Part shown: in pieces, positions 1 to 6,250 of the stretch
Layout of the letters: every line of letters begins with the position of its first letter
Position numbering within the stretch: the stretch's first letter is position 1
NCBI GenBank assembly: GCA_038106575.1
Contig: JAYOED010000061.1
Coordinates: 1-13,187, forward strand
Direction: 5' to 3'
DNA: 13,187 nt
Origin: Ga0077527 sp038106575
GTDB lineage: Bacteria; Pseudomonadota; Gammaproteobacteria; Burkholderiales; SG8-41
Notes under the pieces: model-generated
Seen by the model: only the letters and a program-made list of their open reading frames with translations
Database searches by the model: none
What the model was told of the DNA's origin: nothing
Translations under genes and position numbers: made by a program

Positions 1-9
1 CCCCTTGCT

Positions 10-438
10 TTAGTATTTTTTGCCGGTGCCTACCCCGCGCGGTTCACGGCTTTTGTAAACGCCGATGCTGACCTCTGGCTTGATGGCAAAGCTCAGTTTG
101 CTGGTTTCGTTTTCCTGAAAACGCCACTTCGCCCCGACGACCGAATTGCTCCAGCCGGTTTCTTTGAAGGCGGGGGCGTCAGGTACGATGCGAGTGCGGG
201 TGCCGCCAATATAGATGTCTAGTGCATCAGTCACACCATGGGTATACACCAATGGAATCTCGTGAGTGGAAGAGTTTCCAACGGGTGCTTTTTTGCTGGT
301 GCGGTTGTAGCCGGCTTCAAGCTGGTTGCCGCCTTTGCCCTGCGTACCGGTGTCATCGGTGGCCAAGGGCTGGAAGGCGAGTGCCGCAACCGGAAGTGCA
401 GCAGCGATGGCGATAAGAAGAGTGAGAATTCTGCGCAT
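10..438 (-). CDS. Truncated Phenol_MetA_deg-like outer-membrane protein
   Basis: The 142-residue product has a clear signal peptide (residues 1-21, ending ALPVAALA). It is followed by a segment typical of the outer-membrane beta-barrel family annotated as 'transporter' or 'MetA-pathway of phenol degradation' (FQPLATDDTGTQGKGGNQLE, THGVTDALDIYIGG, VVGAKWRF, KPEVSIGV, GVGTGK). Members are usually about 250-280 residues, so this one stops roughly halfway, just after the GTGK turn, next to a run of six A. The stop lies ten bases from the window edge, so a frameshift there, real or from assembly, is more likely than a short functional protein. AGGA lies just before the ATG. It is the last gene of the copper cluster, and related genes are often seen beside cytochrome c and CusF genes in such clusters (family knowledge). 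The substrate is unknown. Confidence 0.6.
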   Translation of the reverse strand: MRRILTLLIAIAAALPVAALAFQPLATDDTGTQGKGGNQLEAGYNRTSKKAPVGNSSTHEIPLVYTHGVTDALDIYIGGTRTRIVPDAPAFKETGWSNSVVGAKWRFQENETSKLSFAIKPEVSIGVYKSREPRGVGTGKKY

Positions 439-573
439 AGCATCCTATTTTTAGAAACCCTCAAAGTCTTATTAAAAGGTAATAGCAGTCTGGCTTCTCC
501 AATCTTTAGCCCTGTTTTGCATTATTCAACACGTTTGAGGTTGTGAAAAAAAGATGCAGGATGCTAATCAGGC
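439..573. other. Intergenic gap before the outer-membrane protein gene
   Basis: This AT-rich stretch separates the dead cytochrome gene from the truncated outer-membrane protein gene. It contains homopolymer runs and weak promoter-like words on the minus strand, such as TTGAAT and TAAAGA, but their spacing is poor. I see no convincing terminator or small gene. Confidence 0.4.
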
Positions 574-1052
574 TCACTCAAGGCGAAGCGTTATCTCGAA
601 TTGCGCTTTGCGGGTTTCCTGCGGCCACGTCGATTTAATGTATGCCAGTTCCGCCCAAATTTCCTCGTCGGGAGCGTAATGCCGAACCCGGGCATAACGC
701 TTTCGTATACGAGAGCGACGTATTTGCCTAGGGCGAGGCTGTATTTGTGATGTCAAACAGCAATTTAACTGGGTGATACCAGGTGTGGTCTGAGGTGTCG
801 TGAGTGGCGCGGGCATATCCGCCAAGCAATACGCTATCAGACTTGTTCATCAAGGTTCACTCTGTTGCAGGCTACGCAGTGTTCTTGATGGTGAATCATT
901 CCCTAGGTAACCTGTTTTGCGTTTTCGGGGTCGGCCCTGCTCGGTTTGCTTTAATGCTGTGCAAAGAGTATGGCTCCCGCCAGAAAAGTGAGAGCCACTG
1001 CTAGCGGGCTAATACCGATTTTGTTGTGGTTATTACCTCCCATCGCAAACAT
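574..1052 (-). pseudogene. Decayed membrane-anchored c-type cytochrome
   Basis: Pieces of one small class I cytochrome c lie in order on the minus strand but in shifting frames. A hydrophobic anchor (ISPLAVALTFLAGAILFAQ) ends at TAA (951-953). DPENAKQVT ends at TAG (903-905). A haem-site remnant HCVACNRVNLDEQ (CxxCN where CxxCH is expected; first Cys codon 876-878, second 867-869) ends at TGA (837-839). Then come PAPL, DHTWYHPVKLLFDIT, YESVMPGFGITL (the usual axial-Met region) and DEEIWAELAYIKSTWPQETR, in three different frames. The count is at least three stops and four frame changes. The loss of the haem His argues for real decay rather than sequencing error alone. GGGAGGT at 1036-1042 looks like the old ribosome site; no ATG stands at the expected distance. 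An intact version would be a roughly 150-residue monohaem cytochrome, a common last partner in such copper clusters. Confidence 0.8.
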
Positions 1053-1156
1053 TCCGCTCCGGCGCCGGAAAATTTATCCCCGGCTTAGTAAATGTAATTT
1101 GCATGAGGTATTTTTGCCACGGCAGAGAGTCTGCTGCCCGCTGTTACGGGCTATCT

Positions 1157-1495
1157 TTATTTCAGCGGTTCAATCTGAATTACCGTGTAAGCACCTTGGA
1201 TCTTCTCGGCCACGAACTTTACCTTATCTCCGGTTTTTACAGTGTGGAGTATGGCCGGATCTTTCAATTGGAACACCATCGTCATCGGCGGCATGCCGAG
1301 ATTGGCGATTGGACCGTGGCGCAGGGTGATTTTCCTCGCATCCATGTCGATTTTGCGCACCTCGCCTTCCGACATCGCGGAGGCTGTCGGCGCAGCAACG
1401 TGCTGGTGTGCATTGTGTTCTGCGGCATTGTGCTGGGCATGCACCGATATGGAGACGCATAGGGCGAGCAGGGTGAATCCAATAATTTGTTTCAT
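1157..1495 (-). CDS. CusF-like periplasmic copper-binding protein
   Basis: This 112-residue protein has a signal peptide (residues 1-20, ending SISVHA), a His-rich linker (QHNAAEHNAHQH, 21-32) and a CusF-type OB-fold domain (about 42-112). The copper-site signature is visible as H60 in LRHGPIANLG and Met residues M68, M71 and M73 in MPPMTM. In E. coli CusF the site is His36, Trp44, Met47 and Met49; aligning the motifs places Met68 where the capping Trp stands, so that Trp is missing. In the family such proteins bind Cu(I)/Ag(I) in the periplasm and pass it to efflux systems or other carriers. AAGGA stands just before the ATG. It lies 24 nt after the DUF411 gene and is the last clearly intact gene of the operon. 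It is slightly longer at the N terminus than E. coli CusF because of the His linker. Confidence 0.88.
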   Translation of the reverse strand: MKQIIGFTLLALCVSISVHAQHNAAEHNAHQHVAAPTASAMSEGEVRKIDMDARKITLRHGPIANLGMPPMTMVFQLKDPAILHTVKTGDKVKFVAEKIQGAYTVIQIEPLK

Positions 1496-1519
1496 TCTCG
1501 AGTCCTTTTCTTTTGTTTG

Positions 1520-1966
1520 TTAGTATCTGTAATGGGCATAAATCGAATGGCGGCCGTTGGTGTCGACAAGCAACACCTCGTATGGTTGTTTTTGGGGAGA
1601 TTCCATTCCGGGTGAGCCGGCGGGCATGCCAGGAACGGCTAGGCCTCTTGCGGCAGGGCGTTCGGCGAGCAGGCGTTTGATTTCGCGTGCCGGTACATGG
1701 CCTTCAATGGCGTAACCCTCGATTATCGCTGTATGACATCCACTAAGAATGTCGGGTATGCCATATTTGCGGCGTTCGACGCCGTTGTCGTTGACTGCGA
1801 TGGTCTTCACACGGAAGCCGTTGGCGCGCAGGTGATCCATCCACGCGCTGCAGCAACCTCAACTGGGGTTGTGGTAGACGGTGATTTCCGGAATCCGCTG
1901 GGCTATTGCCGGTCGAATAACAGTAGCTGCAGCAATAGCTAGTATGAAATTACGCCTATTGATCAT
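1520..1966 (-). CDS. DUF411 metal-binding protein with in-frame TGA at the first Cys (candidate selenoprotein)
   Basis: From ATG 1964-1966 the frame gives a signal peptide (MINRRNFILAIAAAT..., cut near PAIA-QR), then PEITVYHNPS, TGA as codon 36 (1859-1861), then GCCSAWMDHLRANGF and a complete DUF411 domain to the TAA at 1520-1522. Later family hallmarks are SGCHTAIIEGYAIEGHVP (C77, H78, H90) and LAVPGMPAGSPGME (M114, M121). Read through, it is 148 residues, the usual family length, with no frameshift. Relatives carry Cys at this position (CGCC), so TGA replaces exactly one metal/redox Cys. Initiation at the internal ATG 1838-1840 would remove the signal peptide and the Cys motif, so it is unlikely to be functional. 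The ATG lies 5 nt after the cupredoxin stop, with AGG overlapping that stop codon, indicating coupling. Either selenocysteine is inserted here or this is a nonsense-mutated gene; the decayed cytochrome downstream makes the second option real. Confidence 0.75.
1820..1857 (-). promoter_or_regulatory. Candidate SECIS-like hairpin after the DUF411 TGA
   Basis: On the minus strand, two nucleotides after the TGA, GTTG pairs with CAAC, followed by a five-nucleotide bulge. GCGCG then pairs with CGCGC, extended by two wobble pairs and a G-C pair, with apical loop ATGGATCAC (1832-1840). The loop begins about 18 nt from the TGA and contains GG, which fits the general layout of bacterial SECIS elements. 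It lies within coding sequence of a GC-rich gene, where chance hairpins are common. Confidence 0.35.
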
Positions 1967-1971
1967 GGTGA

Positions 1972-2466
1972 TTACCTTGTAGTGACGTTGATTTTGCCGA
2001 CCATTCCGGCTTCGAAATGGCCGGGCAGCAGGCAACCGAAGTGAAATTTACCCGGTTTGCTGAACTGCCAGACTATGGTTTCGGTTTTGCCTGGCGCGAC
2101 GTGAGCCATGAACGGTTCCTCATGCTCCATACCGGGGAATTTCTTCATCATTTCAGCGTGTTTTACAAGCTCATTCATGGTGCCGAGCACGAACTCATGC
2201 ATCAATTTTCCCGAATTTTTAACGATGAACTTCACTGTTTCGCCTTCGCGCAGTGTCAGGCTGTCGGGACTAAATCGCATGCGGTCGCTCATGTCGACCG
2301 CGACGTTACGGGTAGCCTTTAGAGGATCTCCGGCTTTGCCGAATGCATGGTTCTCTGAAAGCTGCTGTTCTGAAAATTTTCTCGCATGGGGTTTTTCGCC
2401 GTGTGCATGGGCACTAGTGGACAAGGCGAATATGGTAATGGTGCTTGCGAGCATCAGATTTTTCAT
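1972..2466 (-). CDS. Periplasmic type-1 cupredoxin (plastocyanin/azurin-like)
   Basis: The 164-residue protein has a signal peptide (MKNLMLASTITIFALSTSAH, cut near AHA), a His/Lys-rich linker, and a cupredoxin domain from about residue 50 to the end. Type-1 copper ligands are visible: H90 in KLMHEFVLG, then C145, H150 and M155 in CLLPGHFEAGM, the C-x4-H-x4-M pattern. The Met-rich stretch MMKKFPGMEHEEPFM (106-120) may bind further copper. I chose the ATG at 2464-2466 because a signal peptide starts there; a TTG start 11 codons upstream would add a tail with no known role. In this family the protein carries electrons or copper in the periplasm. Between the multicopper oxidase and DUF411 genes it probably acts in copper detoxification, for instance as partner of the oxidase (inference). 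The stop codon is 5 nt before the DUF411 ATG. Confidence 0.88.
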   Translation of the reverse strand: MKNLMLASTITIFALSTSAHAHGEKPHARKFSEQQLSENHAFGKAGDPLKATRNVAVDMSDRMRFSPDSLTLREGETVKFIVKNSGKLMHEFVLGTMNELVKHAEMMKKFPGMEHEEPFMAHVAPGKTETIVWQFSKPGKFHFGCLLPGHFEAGMVGKINVTTR

Positions 2467-2516
2467 AAGAGGTCCATTATAAATAATGCTTAAAATCAAT
2501 TATATATATTCGAACT
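2467..2516 (-). promoter_or_regulatory. AT-rich leader with possible internal promoter for the cupredoxin
   Basis: Two perfect TATAAT words lie on the minus strand (2476-2481 and 2499-2504) in a strikingly AT-rich patch just before the cupredoxin start, in an otherwise GC-rich operon. No good -35 box is found 16-18 bp upstream of either. It could be an internal promoter that lets the cupredoxin-DUF411-CusF genes be expressed apart from the oxidase. Confidence 0.3.
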
Positions 2517-2622
2517 GATGCAGTCTTCATAATTCCTGCAGCTCGCCCAGCAGCAATACGAATGTCGCAGCCAGCACTAATGTGATGAACACGCAAAGCA
2601 GCGTACAGTGCGATGTAATGCA

Positions 2623-2673
2623 TCAGTAGGCCAGAGCGACAGCCACAATCAGAGCAACGAAGAGCAGCTTCAT
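2623..2673 (-). CDS. Very short hydrophobic ORF, possibly a broken small membrane protein
   Basis: An ATG two bases after the multicopper oxidase stop opens a 16-residue hydrophobic peptide (MKLLFVALIVAVALAY) ending at TGA 2623-2625. If the TGA is read through, the same frame continues 31 codons with a second hydrophobic stretch (VFITLVLAATFVLLLGE) and stops at TGA 2527-2529. That makes a 48-codon frame with two possible membrane segments. The tight position after the oxidase stop favours translation. I do not recognise a family. It may be a short peptide, a small membrane protein broken by a nonsense change (for example TGG to TGA), or chance. Confidence 0.25.
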   Translation of the reverse strand: MKLLFVALIVAVALAY

Positions 2674-2675
2674 CG

Positions 2676-4043
2676 TTATCTACCCCGATCAGTAATGACC
2701 ATGGCTGCCTCTAGGTTTACGTGCACGCAGTTCGCGTTCTCCTGCGGGTTTAGGTGCGCTTCACCGGCCCATTCATACGCCACCGTTCCCTTCGGATGCT
2801 TGAACCAACCCGGATCCTTGTAATTGTTTTTCGCCAAGCCTTCGCGCACCTTGACTACGGTGAACATGCCGCCCATTTCGATTGCGCCGAAAGGCCCTCG
2901 TCCGGTCATCATCGGCAGCGTGTTGTCGGGCAGGGGCATTTCCATCTCGCCCATGTCGGCCATGCCGCGCTCACCCATCACCATGTAGTCGGGTACGAGC
3001 TTGAGCACTTTCTCGGCGACGCCACGATGATCGACGCCGATCATTGTCGGCACCCGATGCCCCATCGGGTTCATCGTGTGGTGCGATTTGTGGCAGTGAA
3101 TCGCCCAGTCCCCGGGTTCGCTGGCAACAAACTCGAAGGCGCGCATCTGGCCGACGGCGACATCAACGGTGACTTCCGGCCAGCGAGCCGATTTCGGCAC
3201 CCAGCCGCCGTCGGTGCAGGTTACTTCGAAATCATAACCGTGCATATGCACCGGATGGTTAGTCATGGTCAGGTTGCCGAAACGGATGCGTACCTTGTCT
3301 CCTCTGCGTACCACAAAGGAGTCGATGCCTGGAAAGACCCGAGAATTCCAGCACCACAGGTTGAAATCGAGCATGGTGTTGACGCGTGGTGTAGCCGCGC
3401 CAGGATCGATGTCGAAGGCGTTGAGCAGGAATACGAAGTCGCGGTCCACGCGCATGAAATTTGGGTTCTTCGGATGCACGATGAACAGTCCCATCATGCC
3501 CATCGCCATCTGCGTCATCTCGTCGGCGTGTGGGTGATACATGAAAGTGCCGGATTTCTTCATCTCGAATTCGTAGACGAAGGTTTTGCCGACCGGGATC
3601 TGCGGTTGAGTCAAGCCGCCGACGCCATCCATGCCGCTGGGCAGCAGGATGCCGTGCCAGTGGATGGTGGTGTGCTCGGGTAGCTTGTTGGTGACGAAGA
3701 TGCGCACCTTGTCGCCCTCGACGCACTCGATGGTAGGTCCCGGCGACTGTCCGTTGTAGCCCCAGAGATGAGCGGTCATGCCCGGCGCAAGCTGTCGGCG
3801 TACTGGTTCAGCGACGAGGTGAAATTCTTTCCAGCCGTTGTTCATGCGCCACGGCAATGTCCAGCCGTTCAGCGTGACCACCGGGTTGTAGGGGCGCCCG
3901 CTAGGCGGTATCAATGGCGGCTGGGTGTCGGGTTTCAATTGCAGTGGTGCTTCGGGCACTGCGCCCTGCGCCGCGCGGCTCACGGCGGCGGCGCCAAGCA
4001 AGGCTGCACCGGAAGCGCGGAGAAAGTTTCTGCGTGTGTTCAT
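2676..4043 (-). CDS. Tat-exported multicopper oxidase (CopA/CueO-type copper resistance)
   Basis: This 455-residue protein starts with a twin-arginine signal (RRNFLRASGAALLGAAAV). All four copper-binding motifs are present: HWHG (128-131), HPH (170-172), HPVHMHG (263-269) and HCHKSHHTMNPM (316-327). The last gives the type-1 Cys C317, His H322 and probable axial Met M327. A Met-rich segment (354-379, nine Met in 26 residues) follows the last motif, recalling extra Cu(I) sites in periplasmic copper oxidases. In the family such enzymes oxidise Cu(I) to the less harmful Cu(II), using oxygen, in the periplasm after folding and export by Tat. Length is shorter than Pseudomonas/E. coli CopA/PcoA (about 600) and close to CueO or smaller. 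GAGGAAT precedes the ATG, 12 nt after the TolC-like gene. Precise substrate (Cu(I) versus another metal or organic) is inferred from context. Confidence 0.9.
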   Translation of the reverse strand: MNTRRNFLRASGAALLGAAAVSRAAQGAVPEAPLQLKPDTQPPLIPPSGRPYNPVVTLNGWTLPWRMNNGWKEFHLVAEPVRRQLAPGMTAHLWGYNGQSPGPTIECVEGDKVRIFVTNKLPEHTTIHWHGILLPSGMDGVGGLTQPQIPVGKTFVYEFEMKKSGTFMYHPHADEMTQMAMGMMGLFIVHPKNPNFMRVDRDFVFLLNAFDIDPGAATPRVNTMLDFNLWCWNSRVFPGIDSFVVRRGDKVRIRFGNLTMTNHPVHMHGYDFEVTCTDGGWVPKSARWPEVTVDVAVGQMRAFEFVASEPGDWAIHCHKSHHTMNPMGHRVPTMIGVDHRGVAEKVLKLVPDYMVMGERGMADMGEMEMPLPDNTLPMMTGRGPFGAIEMGGMFTVVKVREGLAKNNYKDPGWFKHPKGTVAYEWAGEAHLNPQENANCVHVNLEAAMVITDRGR

Positions 4044-4055
4044 GGTGGGTATTCC

Positions 4056-5468
4056 TCAGTGCGCGGCTTCTGCTGCGGAAGTCGCAGCGCGCAGGCCAGC
4101 GCCGGGAGCAGCGATGGCGCCCGGTGATTTTCCGTTGATAGCAAGGTGCAGTGTGGCGTCGGCGAGCCAGAAGTCGCGTTGCGCTTCGATGGTGGCGATG
4201 ACAGCCCCGACCTGCTGGCGCGACTCGGCGAGCAGTTCGAAAACGCTCATCAGCATGCCGTTATAGCGCAGTAGCGTTTCTTCGCTGATGCGCGCGCGCA
4301 GCGGTACCACTTCGTCATGCTGGTGCCGGGCGATGTCATAGGCCGTGCGCCAGGCGCCGTAAGCCTCGCGGACTTCGGAGCGCGCGCGGATTGCGAGGTC
4401 GGCGGCTTGATTGACTGCGCGCATGTAGCTGTATTCGGCGCGGGCGACGCGCGCCGTGCCGAAGTCAAAGATCGGTAGCCGCAGCTCGATTTCGTAACCG
4501 GTCTGGCGCAGCTTGCCGCTTTCGGAGTTACGCATGTATTTGGCTTCGAGAAGGCTGAAATAACCGGTGACCTTGGTCAGCCCTAGAGCACTGGCGAGGT
4601 TGTCCGCTGCCATCATTGCGCCTTGGACATCCAGCCGCTTCTTCATGGCCTGCTGCTCGACATCGAGCATTTCGCGCAGGTTCTTCGGCAGGTCGGGCAG
4701 GCGATTGGGCAATCTGAACGTGAGGTCGCCACCCCATAAACCCAGCAGCCGTGTCAGTTGTTCGCGAGCCGCAAGCGCCTGCTGGCGCGCACGGGCGAGC
4801 TGGGTCGTAGCATCGGCATAAAACGCCTGTTCGCGTGCCTGGTCGAGCTTGCTAAAGTTGCCCACTGCCGCCATGCGCCGCGCCAGTTCCGCTGCGGCTT
4901 CGGCTGCGGCCTTGACCTGCTCTGCGTAGTGCGCGGCTTGCTGAGCTGCGACGGCATTGATCCATGCACGGCGGGTGTCAGCAGCGATCTGTAGGATTTC
5001 AGCTGCAGTGCTGCCCTGAGCCAGCGCAAAGCGTTCGCGCTCGATCTGGGTGCGTAACGGCATCGTCAGCAAACCCAGCAGGTCGAAAATGAACGCGCGT
5101 TCATATTCGACTTCTTCGGCACGGTGCAACCTGCCGTATGAGAAGCCGGGGTTGCGCAGCCGTCCTGCCTGTACCAGATCGGCTTCTGCGATGCCGAGTT
5201 CGGCATAACGTACCTGCAACCCGCGGTTGTTGATCAGCGCGATTTCGGTTGCGCTGTCCGCGCTGAGCGGCTGTTTCAGCAGGGCAGTGATGCGATCGCG
5301 TACTTGGGCGGCATCGCGGTCATTCTTGATCCAGGTTAGACTTTTCTGGATGCCGCGCTCGGCCAGGCTGTGGTTGATGGCGCCGCTACCGCCGTCTTCC
5401 GAGAATGTGGCGCATCCGCCAATTACAATCAGCAGTCCGGCAAATAGCAATCGGTGGAGGCAATTCAT
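4056..5468 (-). CDS. TolC/OEP-family outer-membrane efflux lipoprotein
   Basis: From ATG 5466-5468 the product is 470 residues with a lipoprotein signal whose lipobox is VIGGC (Cys19). Two long alpha-helical repeat regions follow, rich in Ala, Arg and Glu (for example AAHYAEQVKAAAEAAAELAR and the matching AVNQAADLAIRARSEVREAY). Short beta segments such as GLQVRYAELGIAEADL and GYEIELRLPIFDFG are typical of outer-membrane factors of the NodT/CusC type. Such proteins form a trimeric channel and tunnel across outer membrane and periplasm, normally with an inner-membrane pump and an adaptor; neither CusA nor CusB is present here. The start overlaps the preceding gene's stop as ATGA. The frame is open 40 codons further upstream, but that part overlaps the preceding gene and lacks a signal peptide, so I reject it. 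Expected role is copper export, inferred from the neighbours. Confidence 0.85.
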   Translation of the reverse strand: MNCLHRLLFAGLLIVIGGCATFSEDGGSGAINHSLAERGIQKSLTWIKNDRDAAQVRDRITALLKQPLSADSATEIALINNRGLQVRYAELGIAEADLVQAGRLRNPGFSYGRLHRAEEVEYERAFIFDLLGLLTMPLRTQIERERFALAQGSTAAEILQIAADTRRAWINAVAAQQAAHYAEQVKAAAEAAAELARRMAAVGNFSKLDQAREQAFYADATTQLARARQQALAAREQLTRLLGLWGGDLTFRLPNRLPDLPKNLREMLDVEQQAMKKRLDVQGAMMAADNLASALGLTKVTGYFSLLEAKYMRNSESGKLRQTGYEIELRLPIFDFGTARVARAEYSYMRAVNQAADLAIRARSEVREAYGAWRTAYDIARHQHDEVVPLRARISEETLLRYNGMLMSVFELLAESRQQVGAVIATIEAQRDFWLADATLHLAINGKSPGAIAAPGAGLRAATSAAEAAH

Positions 5469-5761
5469 TTTTTTTCTCCAGCAGTCAGCGGTTTTTCCGG
5501 CTTGGTGTTGCCATGACCGGCATGTTTGCCGCCGAACAGGCCGAGATGTCCACCGACGCGGCCAACTTCGTCGTTGGCTTCCCGCCACGACAGGGGTTTT
5601 TCATCGCGAAATGCGCGATAGCCTTCAAGGGCGGATCGGTGGGCCGCGGGCGGCGTGGCCGCCTGCGGATCCGCAGGGTGCTGCTGCGCCGGTGCGCTGA
5701 CCGGCAGCCATACCAGCGCACAAAATGCGCCGCACAGCGTCATCAAAACTCTGGACTGCAT
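5465..5761 (-). CDS. Small periplasmic protein of metal-efflux operons, function unknown
   Basis: The 98-residue product has a signal peptide (MQSRVLMTLCGAFCALVWLP, cut near SAPA-QQ), a Pro/Ala-rich linker and a conserved-looking core, SALEGYRAFRDEKPLSWREA followed by NDEVGRVGG (residues 43-71). The tail is Gly/His/Lys-rich (GGKHAGHGNTKPEK). Small exported proteins with a similar 'GYRPF-DEP--W-EAND-VG-IGG' core sit just before TolC/CusC genes in many proteobacterial heavy-metal clusters (from memory, not searched). No catalytic motif is seen; the His residues could bind metal. The ATG at 5759-5761 is chosen for the signal peptide; the upstream open frame adds an Arg-rich, implausible N terminus. 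The stop overlaps the TolC-like start by ATGA, so translation is coupled. Confidence 0.75.
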   Translation of the reverse strand: MQSRVLMTLCGAFCALVWLPVSAPAQQHPADPQAATPPAAHRSALEGYRAFRDEKPLSWREANDEVGRVGGHLGLFGGKHAGHGNTKPEKPLTAGEKK

Positions 5762-5847
5762 GGTAACTCCCGTGAAAGGCGCGGACGGCGACGTCCGCAA
5801 CGACACGCGCCGCGCAATGCGCCGACGTGCGCCTGCAACAGCGGGAA

Positions 5848-6243
5848 TCAGGAGCGCGGGGGGCGCTGGGGAAGTTCGGGGATGTAGAGCGTGGCGAGTG
5901 ATCGCAAGCGGGCGGTCACGCTGCATAGTGTGACCGGGGTTCCAGAGATATCCGTTGTGGTGACACCGGAGAAGACCTGGTGGCAGCAGGAGTGGCCGCT
6001 GGCCGTATCGGTTGGTAAGCCGTCGTCGTGCTGCATGGAATCGCCGTGGTGGCTATAGTGCCCCTGTCCGGCATGGCTGTGATCCTGGTGGTGGGCATGT
6101 GCGTTATTGCAGCTGGCAGCCGGCGCCCACGACGCCGCCGACAAGATCGAGGTCTTCGCGGAGGAGGCGNNNNNNNNNNCCAGCACCTGCACGGGCAGGG
6201 TGGCGATCAGTAGTGCAGTGATGATGATGCGCAGGAATCTCAT
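5848..6243 (-). CDS. His-rich CopL/CzcI-like secreted metal-resistance protein, split by an N gap
   Basis: The protein starts with a hydrophobic signal (MRFLRIIITALLIATLPVQV), is broken by ten N (residues about 22-25), then shows a His-rich stretch (AHAHHQDHSHAGQGHYSHHG), a CCH motif (SGHSCCHQVF) and the C-terminal ending LYIPELPQRPPRS. That architecture, with the closing 'IPE...RPPR' motif, is typical of short exported proteins that open copper or cobalt/zinc/cadmium resistance operons (CopL, CzcI-like). Such proteins probably bind metal in the periplasm, and some influence expression. Because the N run is probably a placeholder, true length and frame across it are unknown; about 131 codons as drawn. 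It is the first gene of the copper operon, 77 nt after the methyltransferase stop and 86 nt before the small periplasmic protein. Confidence 0.65.
   Translation of the reverse strand: MRFLRIIITALLIATLPVQVLXXXXASSAKTSILSAASWAPAASCNNAHAHHQDHSHAGQGHYSHHGDSMQHDDGLPTDTASGHSCCHQVFSGVTTTDISGTPVTLCSVTARLRSLATLYIPELPQRPPRS
6170..6179. other. Assembly gap of ten N
   Basis: Exactly ten ambiguous bases interrupt the CopL-like gene. A round number like this is usually a scaffolding placeholder, so the real missing length is unknown. Confidence 0.95.
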
Positions 6244-6250
6244 GAATGAC

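Noticed and set aside
574..825. An 83-codon minus-strand open frame taken as a real protein
   Set aside because: Its C-terminal half is the tail of a c-type cytochrome and its N-terminal half is out-of-frame sequence of the same dead gene; it is part of the pseudogene.
1520..1840. DUF411 protein starting at the internal ATG 1838-1840
   Set aside because: It would lose the signal peptide and the CGCC-type motif; the TGA lies exactly at a Cys codon of a longer, otherwise open frame coupled to the cupredoxin gene.
2488..2625. A 44-codon frame starting at the ATG that overlaps the small ORF's TGA
   Set aside because: Low-complexity, non-membrane composition running into the AT-rich leader; no support beyond the overlap.
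2754..3683. A 309-codon plus-strand open frame
   Set aside because: It lies wholly antisense to the well-supported multicopper oxidase and shows no domain; it follows from GC-rich codon use.
5469..5588. N-terminal extension of the TolC-like protein by 40 codons
   Set aside because: It overlaps the small periplasmic protein gene, is Arg/Trp-rich, and would bury the lipoprotein signal.
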